NCBI GenBank assembly: GCA_003349915.1
Contig: QFXE01000018.1
Location: 145,565-209,564 of the forward strand
Length of the DNA: 64,000 nt
Direction of reading: 5' to 3'
Source of the DNA: an endosymbiont of Escarpia spicata
GTDB lineage: Bacteria > Pseudomonadota > Gammaproteobacteria > Chromatiales > Chromatiaceae
The position numbers and the translations under genes were made by a program. Below the pieces are notes generated by a model, which saw only the letters and a list, made by a program, of their open reading frames with translations, had not been told where the DNA came from and searched no databases. This document shows, piece after piece, positions 55,934 to 64,000 of the stretch (positions within the stretch are counted from its first letter, which is position 1; every line of letters begins with the position of its first letter).

Positions 55934-58508
55934 CTAATCGAGGAAAGTCCCGCTATCCTCTTCTCGGTAACCCATTGAGCGATAACCGACACGTCGTTTT
56001 TCGTACATTCTCGCGAGCATGGGCACCTTGCTATCAACGTAGTCGACAATACGCGCTTCGCGTTTGCCAGGATATAGCCGGTGCAGTCGCCCAGCATATT
56101 GTACGAGGGTACCTTTCCACGAAACCGGTAGCGAAAGAAACAGGGTATCCAGGCGTGCATCATCAAATCCTTCCCCGATGTATCTTCCGGTTGCCAGCAA
56201 GAGGCGCTCTTCTTCCATTGGAATAGAGGCGAGTTGTTCCTGGACTTTGCGCCGTTCTTTTACCGATTGTCCTCCCTGCAGAACGACGATATGCCGGACA
56301 AAGCCTTTTAACCGTTGATGCAGATCCTCAAGGTGGTTTTTGCGTTCTGTCAGCAGAATCGGTGATCGACCTTCTTCCATAGCCAATAGTACATCGTCAA
56401 TGATCCGCTCGTTGCGCTTTTTATCGGCTACCAGCAGGCTGTAGAGTTCCTGAATGGTTATATCGGATGCCTGCATAGGAGGTTCAAAGTCGGTTTCCCT
56501 AACTACAAGTCGATGTTCGAAGGGGCGTTGCGCTAACTGACTACGTGGATCGACCCTGAATCGAATCGGTCCGATCTGCATATGGGTGATGGGTTGGTGG
56601 CCGTCGCGGCGCTGCGGTGTGGCGGTCAACCCAACAACGTATCGTGCCTTTATCTCGGAGAGGACTCGTTCGAACGAAACAGCTGGCAGATGGTGGCATT
56701 GATGCACACCATCCATGGTGCGCCCCCTTCGGGCGCACTGAAGTGCGTCCAATTTCGCTCCCGGCGAAATTGTCATCGATGGTAACCTGCCCATACTTGG
56801 CCACGATGTCGTCCATGGTCTCTTTTCGGGACAGGCTCTGGATCATGGCCACGTCGATTTGCCCTGTCAGCTTGCGTTTCCCACCACCAATCTGACCGAT
56901 TGATTTCGCATCGCGGTCAAGAAAGATGCCAATCTGCGATCTCCATTGTTCCAACAGCGGCTGTCTATGCACCAGGATCAAGGTGCTGCACATTCGCGCA
57001 GCGATCAGGTAGGTTCCAAGGACGGTTTTCCCGAAACCAGGTGGCGCCACGATCACGCCGTTGTCGTGCTCGAGTATGGCTTTCGCTGCTTGGTGCTGAG
57101 CATCGGTCAATTCACCGAAGAAGCTAACATCCACGGGATCGCCTAGGTTTCTCAGATCTTCCACCTCAAGGTGGCTTTTGTATTCCTGGAGCAATGCCTG
57201 TACGTCGTCGAGACACCCTCGCGGCAGACTGATGTGCTTTCCATGATCTTCGGCGCAGGAGATTACTCGGGGAGTCAGTGCCGTGGAAAGTCGAAGATTT
57301 TGTTTCTTGTAGAACCCTGGGTTCTGGAATGCGGCAAACCGTTGGATCTGATTGATCAGGGGCGACGGTAGGCCGGCTTTCTCGACGTAAAGACGTTGGG
57401 ATAAAATACCCCGAACCTGGTGTGGGATGGGGTCGGTGCTCGGAATGCGCTCCGGTTTTCGTGAGGGTGACCTCAGCCACGGGCTGGCATCAACAATATC
57501 TTCTTCAGTAATGGAAATCTGAAGACCAGTCACCTGGCCACGCGTTGTGGCTTCCATCGCGATCTTTTCAACCTTCTCTCCCTGAATCGGAACCAGCGAT
57601 GTGAGAAATTCCCACTGATCCGGGAATGGCTCCAGCTTGTCATTCAGAAAGAGGGTATTGCCTTCCTGCCGCGGGTGATACTGAAGCGGAAGTGCGATGA
57701 GATTGCCGAAGCCACCGTTGGGTAAGGTGTCCTGGTTTGGGAAAAGCCGATCATAGGACGCCATGCTGAGTTGATGTCGTCTGGCCATGGTTTCCGTAAT
57801 AAGATAGCTGCCCATCTTCCTTGCAGTCGCTGCAGAAACAAGATTGCTGAAAAAGAACCAGACGTGTGCGCCATTCCCGGAACGGGAACGCTCAATGGCA
57901 TAAGGAACGCCTGCTCGCCGACAGGTTTCCGTAAAAGCCATAACGTCTTCACGCCAAGCTGCTTTGTCAAAATCGGCTGCGATAAACCGGCAGGTATCAT
58001 CCTGCAGAATGGGGTATACACCAATGATATGACGTCCCTGGAGATGGTCCAGAATCACCTCGGTTGTTACCGGCAGGAAGGCCTGATTGGAGCACTCACC
58101 GCATTTTACCCGGGGCTTCTCACATACTCCGTGAATCCACTCATTCGAACAGGCAGGCGAATAACCCTTCTTGCCCGTTTTTTGGTTCTGCCACAATTTT
58201 GGATACACATCCTCTCGGCCTCGAAAGAGGCGGATAAAAAGCGCGACCTTCTCGTCTGGTGTTACGACTGCAGGGATGCAGGAGGTAGAGCAATGCATGG
58301 AGCAATTGCCGAGATTTTCCTCTGCTGAAACGGGAGCTTCTGCTGGATGTTTTGGTTTGTGCGTTGTTTCGTCGTCACCTAGTGCCAGGCATTCCCTCAG
58401 TGATCTGAGTGTTGTCTCAGATTCTTCTTGCTGTTTTTGGAGACGGGTAATTTTCTGTTCGACTGCGGCGATTTTTCGAAGAATGATTTCGCGAGCAGAA
58501 ATCTCCAT
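55934..58508 (-). pseudogene. TOTE-type primase-helicase, broken by a 73-bp insertion in its DExH box
   Basis: The N-terminal part (to about residue 350) is an archaeo-eukaryotic-type primase of the TOTE conflict-system kind: a coiled coil, then ALFIRLFRGREDVYPKLWQN, a Cys cluster (CSNEWIHGVCEKPRVKCGEC), FIAADFDKA catalytic acids, and RSRSGNGAHVWFFF. A superfamily 2 helicase follows: HQAAKAILEHDNGVIVAPPG-FGKT (Walker A) and ILVHRQPLLEQW. After KYGQVTID an insertion of 73 bp (56700-56772) breaks the frame; behind it CHHLPAVSFERVLSEIKARY, VVGLTATPQRRDG and YIGEGFDDARLDTLFLSLPV complete the helicase to 55934. Removing the insert gives VTIDECHHLPAV, the intact motif II. The ATG at 58508 is the preferred start. 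As it stands the helicase is inactive. Confidence 0.85.
56700..56772. mobile_element. 73-bp palindromic insertion inside the helicase gene
   Basis: The segment contains three small palindromes in a row: CAATTTCGC-CGGGA-GCGAAATTG (gene strand), the GGACGCACTTCAGTGCGCCC pair and GGGCGCACC/GGTGTGC. It resembles a REP/MITE-like mobile repeat. Excision restores the codons ATC GAT GAA TGC CAC CAT (IDECHH) exactly, which defines the borders to within a base or two. Confidence 0.78.
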
Positions 58509-58552
58509 AGTCAGGTCCAATTCAGATGTTCAGTCGGTTGCTCCAATACCAC

Positions 58553-59145
58553 TCAGATTTTCCACGGACCACCGGGCTGCCACTGTCCGGTGAATGCTTG
58601 GTCATCTTCCAGAGCCTGTGTTGGTTGCATAAGAAATGTCTCGAGCAGATGGCAAACCTCCTCAATCGATGGGGGGGAGGAGGTTGAAAGCAGCATTCCC
58701 TTACTTAGAAACGCATTCCACTGCAGGTTTTTCTGCTTGTCATCGTAGAATGTTGAACTAAGGCGCGTGTGCCACCGTATTCAGCCGCATCGCGGATCGA
58801 TTCAACTCTAACGCTGTCAGCAAGGAATACCAAACCGTCATCCTCAACAGGTAGGTCGCACAAGTTGCGAAAGATTTTTCGTAGTGCCGCTTCTCCGCTG
58901 TCGCCGAATCCGAGGAAGTCTACATCGCGGGTTGGGCGATGCATCTGGTCGTCCCACAGGGTGAAAAGCATTGCGCCCTTCAGTATAAAGCGATTGCGGT
59001 ACTCCGATTGGCTCAGCCGGTACAAAAGTCGTTCCAGCCCATAGCGGGTCAGGATCAACTGGAACTCCTCACCTCGCTGCCTTGCCAGTTTGAGCAACCG
59101 GTCCCGCACTGAGGCCGCGGTGTTCCTCCCCCGTTTACCTATCAT
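58553..59145 (-). pseudogene. AbiEii-type nucleotidyltransferase toxin with internal deletion
   Basis: The start at 59145 overlaps the AbiEi stop (ATGA). The N-terminal half is AbiEii/AbiGii: LTRYGLERLLYRLSQSEYRN, RFILKGAMLFTLWDDQMHRP and the nucleotidyltransferase acids in TRDVDFLGFG. After AAEYGGTR the frame fails. About 15 bases later another frame gives the family's C-terminal end: FYDDKQKNLQWNAFLSKGML, then EEVCHLLETFLMQP and FTGQWQPGGPWKI to TGA at 58553. About 100-120 residues of the usual middle are missing, so this is a deletion of roughly 0.3 kb, not a simple base error. Confidence 0.8.
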
Positions 59146-59750
59146 GTCGCAAGCGATTCCAGATAGGGTCGCATGACGTTTTGAACACGGCAAACCTTTG
59201 CGTATTGCCAGAGGTCATCCATGGTGCAGCGCCGCGACCGCCAGCATTCCCTGAGTGCCTCAATGGAAATATCCAGCCCAATTTTATTTCGATACTTGAA
59301 GCAATCGGCCACAGTCTTTGCTGGTGTGAATACGGGTACGATTACCCCCTCAATCCGGTGCTCCTCCACGCCAGCATCGAGCGCTGCCGAAGAGAAACGG
59401 ACAATACGTAGAGGAGGGTACTCCACACGTGGCCGCCAGGCCTTCTCACCAATGGCCAGCCAGACTTCGAAGGGCGACTGTGTAGTGAGTTCGTGAAAAC
59501 GCAGGGCGGATAGGAGGCAGATTACTCCTTTCGGTACGCGTTTACAGGCCTCGGCCAGAGAGCGGTGCTCGCTTGCGTTGGTACCGGGAAGCACATAGAG
59601 TCCTCGGCCGATTCGTTGCAGCTTACCGGCTGCGTGGAGTCTACTGAGATAGATCCGTGGGATGCCGTAAGGATCGAGGTCCCGGGGACGCAGAACCCCT
59701 TCCTTTTGTACCAGTTCCAGCACCTTGTCTGTCTGTGTCGTTTGAGTCAT
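59142..59750 (-). CDS. AbiEi-type antitoxin / transcriptional regulator
   Basis: The 202-residue protein has an N-terminal winged-helix (VLRPRDLDPYGIPRIYLSRL, GKLQRIGRGLYVLPG) and the AbiEi C-terminal domain (CLLSALRFHELTTQSPFEVW, VPVFTPAKTVADCFKYRNKI, DISIEALRECWRSRRCTMDD). AbiEi represses its operon and neutralises the AbiEii toxin in the abortive-infection AbiE system. The gene is intact although its toxin partner is broken. Confidence 0.9.
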   Translation of the reverse strand: MTQTTQTDKVLELVQKEGVLRPRDLDPYGIPRIYLSRLHAAGKLQRIGRGLYVLPGTNASEHRSLAEACKRVPKGVICLLSALRFHELTTQSPFEVWLAIGEKAWRPRVEYPPLRIVRFSSAALDAGVEEHRIEGVIVPVFTPAKTVADCFKYRNKIGLDISIEALRECWRSRRCTMDDLWQYAKVCRVQNVMRPYLESLAT

Positions 59751-59984
59751 TAGGTATGAATGTTACATTACATGGGAAAAAGTATACAAGTTCCGATGAA
59801 TTGTAACACAAGCTGGTAGAAAGACCGAGTATAGTCATCGGTATAGTTTTTAGGAGTTAAAGTCAAAATGCTCCCTCCATCCCTTGCTTTGCATATTCAT
59901 ACAATGTTGTGTTTTTCAAGTAGTAGAGTCAGAGTTCTGGAGCGTGCTTTTTGCATGGTTCGCAGGCAGCCAGAATTATTCACT

Positions 59985-62768
59985 CTACGCTAAGATAAAA
60001 GCAGCCTGGGAAAGAAGGTCGTCGCTTTGTTTGATGAGTTTATCCGCTTGAGCTTCGTCCACCTCGGGTTGATCCTCCCGTAGACGGGCGACCAGAGACA
60101 AGGTTTCGGCTGGCAGCAGGCTCGCCTGTACCAGCGTTGACTCGATCAGTTCCTGGGCTGGCGGTTTTTCAGTGTCGTGACCCCGCCAAAAGAGCAGGGC
60201 GTGCAAGGCCGTCTCCACGGCCTCACGCATCGGGACGAGTGCTTCCGTTGAAAAGCCACCTTCGGTGAGCACTTTCGCCATTCGCCGTTTATGTTCACTC
60301 TGGGCTAGGCGGTTGCGGGCCTCGGTCAGTTGTTTTAATTGTTCGTCATCTTTTGGCTTATCCGTGGCTGGGGCGCGGTACACTGTTTTGGCTGTATCCT
60401 GGTTAGTGTTCAAAACGCCGGCTTCGATCAGTTGCTGGATGGTCACGAAGGCATCCCGGTCCAGCAGTTTCAATTGCGGCGTCTGCTCGGGAAACCGTTC
60501 TTGCAATTGCCGGGTAAGGGCACTCTGCAGAGCGTCACTCAGCCGGTCTGCCACCACCAGCAGAGTCTGCTGTGCTCCCTCGCCGTGTAGTTCCATCAGT
60601 TCCAGATGATGGCTCCACTGTGAAAGAATAGTGTCCCGCAGACGATCGAGTGGATTGGTGGGTGGCATTTGTGTTTCTTTTGACTCATCCGCTATCAGGG
60701 TATCGATTCGCTCCAAAAAAGCGGCTCGGCCGGAGGGGAGGTCCATTTCATTTTTGCCTTTACCATCCACCACACCTTCGGCCAGGGAACGCTTCTGCTC
60801 CAGCAGAGAGAGCATGCGGTGTTCGATGGAGCCTCTGGATACAAGATTGATTACCTGCACCGGGCGTTTCTGGCGTTTGCGCCAGGCACGGGCGATGCGT
60901 TGTTCCAGTTTTGCCGGATTCCAGGGCATATCCAGGTTGATCACTACATCGGCCACCTGAAGGTTGAGTCCTACGGAGCCTGAGTCGGTGGAGAGGAATA
61001 GTCGGCACTGGGGATCGTCCTTGAATCGCCGAATCTCGTCACGGCGTTTCGGCTGTGGGATCTTGCCGGTATGCAAAGCGTAGCCCAGTCCCATCTTCTC
61101 GGCCTGTGCCTGGACCAGCTGCAACATACGCTCCCACTCGGAAAAGATAATGATCTTGTGATCGCCATCCTCCATGATTTCCTTGAGGATGCTGCCAAGC
61201 TCCTTCAGCTTGGGTGAAATGCGGCAATCTTGGTCCAGAATATAGGGTGTGTCACAGAGCATACGCATGCAGGCCAGATAAAGTTGGAGCTGTTCCATCT
61301 CCTCTTTTTTCAGTGGCCGCTTTTTGGCCGTAGCGGCAAGACGCGCCACTCTCGACTCATACTCCCCGTAGCGCAGCACCTGTTCTTTGTGCATGGGGAC
61401 GAAATAGGTGTTTATCGTGCGACCCGGCAGCTGTCCCTCTACTTCCTCTTTACGTCGGCGCAGCATGATGGGCAGCAGTCTTTTATGCAATTGATCGAGG
61501 TTTCTGTAGCCAACGGCGCGCCCTTTCTCATCCAGTTTGTAAAAGTCGCGATTGAAGCGGAACAGGGGACCGAAGATATGTGGGTCGAGGAACTGAACGA
61601 TCGAATAAATCTCGTCAATGCGGTTCTCTATCGGTGTGCCGGTAAGCACAAAAGCGTAGGGGCTTTTCAGGCGCTTGATTGAGATAGCCGTCTTGGTCTG
61701 CCAGTTCTTGATGCGCTGAGCCTCATCCAGAATGATGACATCCGGTGCCAGGGTGGTGTTTATTTCCTCTACGTCAGATCGCATCTGTTCGTAGTTGGCA
61801 AGTGAGAAGAATGCAGGGTCTTCGTATTGGCGCAGACGCTTGGCACGCGTCCCCTGGATAATGCATGAAGGCAGGCTGGTGAATTTGTCGATCTGTTCCT
61901 CCCATTCGCCCTTGAGTGAAGCGGGGGAGATCACCAATACCCGCCGGATGTCCGAGGTGCGGCGCAGCAGCTCACAGGCGGCGATTGCCTGCACCGTTTT
62001 GCCTAGCCCCATCTCGTCGGCCAGTAGGGTGCGGCCGGAGAATGCCAGGTGCAGCATGCCCTCCTGCTGGTAAGGGTAGAGAGGGTGCTTGACAAGATCG
62101 AGGCTCTCATTTCCTGCTGCTACCTCGGTCTCGAAGTGTTGACGGCTGCGGATCCGTTGCGCGTGCCTGTCCAGTGTATCGAGCCAGCTGTTCAACTCAT
62201 GTGACCACCGGATCCTGCGTCTGGCAGCTGGGTGAGAGGCGTTAATTGCCCGTTGCATGGCAGGCAGTGTGTCGAGGGGATTACCCGCCAGAATGTTGTC
62301 TTTGGAAAAGAAGGGGGAGATGATACCCCGAGCCTTGGAACGGCGATGTCCGCCTTCTGGCCAGCGTATCCGGACCTGATGGTTCCGCCGGTCCAGAAAG
62401 ATTTCGATATATGGACTGCCTTTGGCTGCAGCATTCTGGAAAGCGCGCTTGCGCCTGTACTGGAGCCGGTACAGTGTTGCCTCGATATGCTTGCAGGTGC
62501 CAAGGCCGTTGATACGGTGGTCGGGGCAATCGCAGTTATTGATCGATTCTGTAAGTGAGCGAATCTCTACACGGTAAGTTTGCTCGTTGTTGGAGTCGAC
62601 CTGATAGACACCGAAAAAATTATCGTCCTGCGCTTGGGATTCAATCCGCGATGGTTCATTCAGACCGCGCAAACGACGGCGTTCGATCTCATCGGCGTCA
62701 CTGGTTGACCAGCCTGATGGTCGAGCCAGTCTTTGGGAGTTTCTATTACGTTTCTTTTTTTTCGACAT
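59985..62768 (-). CDS. SWIM zinc-finger SNF2/DEAD-type helicase
   Basis: From the ATG at 62768 the 927-residue protein has a basic N-terminus (MSKKKKRNRNSQRLARP), a SWIM zinc finger (CDCPDHRINGLGTCKH, pattern CxC..CxH), then an SNF2 core: Walker A LLADEMGLGKTVQAIA, motif II ILDEAQRIKNW, motif III FVLTGTPIENR, motif V DSGSVGLNLQVADVVINLD and motif VI QRIARAWRKRQKRPVQV. The last 250 residues are helical and unassigned. Such helicases remodel protein-DNA complexes and are common in defence islands. It is intact, unlike most neighbours. The 235-bp gap to abiEi holds no gene. Confidence 0.9.
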   Translation of the reverse strand: MSKKKKRNRNSQRLARPSGWSTSDADEIERRRLRGLNEPSRIESQAQDDNFFGVYQVDSNNEQTYRVEIRSLTESINNCDCPDHRINGLGTCKHIEATLYRLQYRRKRAFQNAAAKGSPYIEIFLDRRNHQVRIRWPEGGHRRSKARGIISPFFSKDNILAGNPLDTLPAMQRAINASHPAARRRIRWSHELNSWLDTLDRHAQRIRSRQHFETEVAAGNESLDLVKHPLYPYQQEGMLHLAFSGRTLLADEMGLGKTVQAIAACELLRRTSDIRRVLVISPASLKGEWEEQIDKFTSLPSCIIQGTRAKRLRQYEDPAFFSLANYEQMRSDVEEINTTLAPDVIILDEAQRIKNWQTKTAISIKRLKSPYAFVLTGTPIENRIDEIYSIVQFLDPHIFGPLFRFNRDFYKLDEKGRAVGYRNLDQLHKRLLPIMLRRRKEEVEGQLPGRTINTYFVPMHKEQVLRYGEYESRVARLAATAKKRPLKKEEMEQLQLYLACMRMLCDTPYILDQDCRISPKLKELGSILKEIMEDGDHKIIIFSEWERMLQLVQAQAEKMGLGYALHTGKIPQPKRRDEIRRFKDDPQCRLFLSTDSGSVGLNLQVADVVINLDMPWNPAKLEQRIARAWRKRQKRPVQVINLVSRGSIEHRMLSLLEQKRSLAEGVVDGKGKNEMDLPSGRAAFLERIDTLIADESKETQMPPTNPLDRLRDTILSQWSHHLELMELHGEGAQQTLLVVADRLSDALQSALTRQLQERFPEQTPQLKLLDRDAFVTIQQLIEAGVLNTNQDTAKTVYRAPATDKPKDDEQLKQLTEARNRLAQSEHKRRMAKVLTEGGFSTEALVPMREAVETALHALLFWRGHDTEKPPAQELIESTLVQASLLPAETLSLVARLREDQPEVDEAQADKLIKQSDDLLSQAAFILA

Positions 62769-62895
62769 GATGGAATCGTATGGATTGTTTACGAATTTAT
62801 ATAACAACTATATTCAGCAAGTTGCCACTCATGGAATTTTCGGTGCTGATACTCGATGTTGGTGGCTGAGTGCCGACCACCGAATCTGCCTGCAT

Positions 62896-63228
62896 TTATG
62901 GTGGTGTCAAAACAGATCCAGGAATCACATACTTAATGTGGCGTTGGGGGTCCTGGCGACAGTGAAGAACGCGAACAACCTCTACTTGAGACTGCTGAAG
63001 TCGGTAGAACACGATGTGACTGCCAACAGGAAAACTACGCATACTGGGCATTAACTTTTCGCGCTCAATCCCCATTTTTGGCTGTTTAGTCAGTCCCCAG
63101 AAATGCTCTTTGAGTTTTTCCAGGTAGCTTGATGCTTGTGTGGCGCCCCAGTTGCTGACACCGTAATCATAAATACGTTTTAGGTCGTCCCGAGCAAGAG
63201 GCGCGATGAGCAAGTAATACGAATGCAT
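62896..63228 (-). CDS. parE: ParE-type toxin
   Basis: The 110-residue protein has the RelE/ParE fold: YYLLIAPLARDDLKRIYDYG, KLKEHFWGLTKQPKMGIERE, FPVGSHIVFYRLQQSQVEVV-RVLHCRQDP. It starts nine bases after the antitoxin stop. ParE toxins poison DNA gyrase. The pair is intact. Confidence 0.92.
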   Translation of the reverse strand: MHSYYLLIAPLARDDLKRIYDYGVSNWGATQASSYLEKLKEHFWGLTKQPKMGIEREKLMPSMRSFPVGSHIVFYRLQQSQVEVVRVLHCRQDPQRHIKYVIPGSVLTPP

Positions 63229-63237
63229 TTGCGGTGC

Positions 63238-63495
63238 TTATCCCTTGATATCATCAAACAAGCTATCCAAAGCCTCTTTAGATTCAATGGTGATACCTTC
63301 GTTACGATCCAGTTGCTCGACACCCACTTTCAGTTGCTCGCGAAGGCGTGCGACTTTGACTTCGTGAATCCAGTCCTCGTGAGTATCCATAAAGCGCAAT
63401 GCCTCGCGAACGACTTCACTGGCATTGTTGTATAGACCGCTTTCAACTTTGGCTTTAATGCGGGTTTCCAGTTCTGGGGTAAGGGAGACGTGCAT
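63238..63495 (-). CDS. parD: ParD-type antitoxin
   Basis: The 85-residue protein has an N-terminal ribbon-helix-helix (MHVSLTPELETRIKAKVESG, NNASEVVREALRFMD) that would bind the operon promoter, and a C-terminal tail (RLREQLKVGVEQLDRNEG, then LDSLFDDIKG) that would wrap ParE. It is the first gene of the pair. Confidence 0.92.
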   Translation of the reverse strand: MHVSLTPELETRIKAKVESGLYNNASEVVREALRFMDTHEDWIHEVKVARLREQLKVGVEQLDRNEGITIESKEALDSLFDDIKG

Positions 63496-64000
63496 GGCTT
63501 TCTCCAGAGTTAATGAGCCTAAAACTGAATATGGTGGAAGCTACAATGATTGTCAATGTTTGTATTATGTGCTGCGCGGCGAATTCATGCAGAATGAATC
63601 GTGTTTGAGACAGTGCTCACTCAAAGGTCGTGGAAAAATCGGGGCGAAAATAGTAGGTGGAGTGGTGTAGCGAGAGGCGCAGTCCTGTCTTCTGAGCTAC
63701 TGCTTGGATTGCATACCCGAGAATTTCCCGGTCAGCGCCTCTTTTTTGGGTCAAAATGTCCAAAATACTGCCACTTTCATTAATAACGTGCATTCATAAG
63801 TTAGTGATCGATATCAGGGTAATGCAGTGGTCGCTTGTGCATGGCGAATTGATAGTTAAGCAGGTATGGGAAGTTGGTAGTGCTCTCGGCTGTAAGCCTA
63901 CCAACGGCAGTTTTCCACATTGGTTTGCAGTTTGGGAGTGCTCCTGTGTATTCCAGTCGGCGTATCACCGACAGCTTGCATATTCTGGCGAACGTGAACG
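63496..64000. other. Terminal 505 bp without a recognised gene
   Basis: It holds the parD promoter region and AT-rich sequence. The open frames at 63425-63670 and 63601-63783 lack ribosome binding sites and domains. No repeat or tRNA seen. Confidence 0.35.

Overview
The window looks like chromosomal DNA of a sulfur-oxidising gammaproteobacterium. The housekeeping blocks have gammaproteobacterial order (thrS-infC-rpmI-rplT-pheS-pheT-ihfA-merR-like-tRNA-Pro; gacA/uvrY-UDG-uvrC-pgsA). A gene at 13390 encodes an exported Tyr/Gly/Asn-rich protein of the sulfur globule protein type known from purple sulfur bacteria and thiotrophic symbionts. Glycolate oxidase subunits, a malyl-CoA lyase and a TonB-linked copper receptor fit such a lifestyle. 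The exact genus cannot be read from the sequence.

Layout. 1-5.2 kb: the end of a surface protein, an orphan V-type ATPase subunit I, a DUF2914 protein and a frameshifted response regulator/GGDEF protein. 5.5-13.1 kb: translation operon, ihfA and tRNA-Pro; infC uses an AUC start codon. 13.3-24 kb: sulfur globule gene, a broken PhnD-like sensor/histidine kinase pair, small conserved genes, glcD-glcE without glcF, a Gly-rich secreted protein, a lipoprotein, a DUF547 protein and a malyl-CoA lyase gene split at a G8 run. 24.2-31.4 kb: one transcription unit of DUF3450, two ExbB-type channels, ExbD, TonB and a TPR protein, followed by a copper-type TonB-dependent receptor. 31.5-45.1 kb: DUF2934 protein, two overlapping dynamin-like GTPases, pgm, htpG behind a sigma-32 promoter, adk, thioredoxin, DUF1249, gacA/uvrY, UDG, uvrC, pgsA.

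45.4-52.4 kb is the most interesting locus: a 1184-residue membrane protein (spermidine-synthase-like + FMN-binding + NosR/NapH-type 4Fe-4S), a small membrane protein, the AmmeMemoRadiSam radical SAM enzyme, a 58-residue twin-arginine protein, an apparently exported Memo-AMMECR1 fusion, and an exported Hsp20-like protein. These six tightly packed genes look like a membrane redox/maturation system of unknown function. They sit between pgsA and tRNA-Gly/tRNA-Cys, which are neighbours in E. coli.

52.5-64 kb: after the two tRNAs comes a candidate CsrB/RsmZ-type sRNA (four hairpins, each with GGA in the loop; the matching GacA-type regulator is at 41.4 kb), then a decaying defence/toxin-antitoxin area. 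A parDE pair has a nonsense codon in each gene. A TOTE-type primase-helicase is broken by a 73-bp palindromic insertion exactly in its DExH box. An AbiEii toxin has an internal deletion beside an intact AbiEi antitoxin. A SWIM-SNF2 helicase and a second, intact parDE pair follow.

Interspersed palindromic repeats of several families occupy many intergenic gaps. Four genes outside the defence area (3.2-5.2, 13.8-15.2, 15.2-16.0, 22.8-23.7 kb) each need a one-base change to restore the frame, three of them at G/C homopolymers, so sequencing error has to be weighed against real decay.
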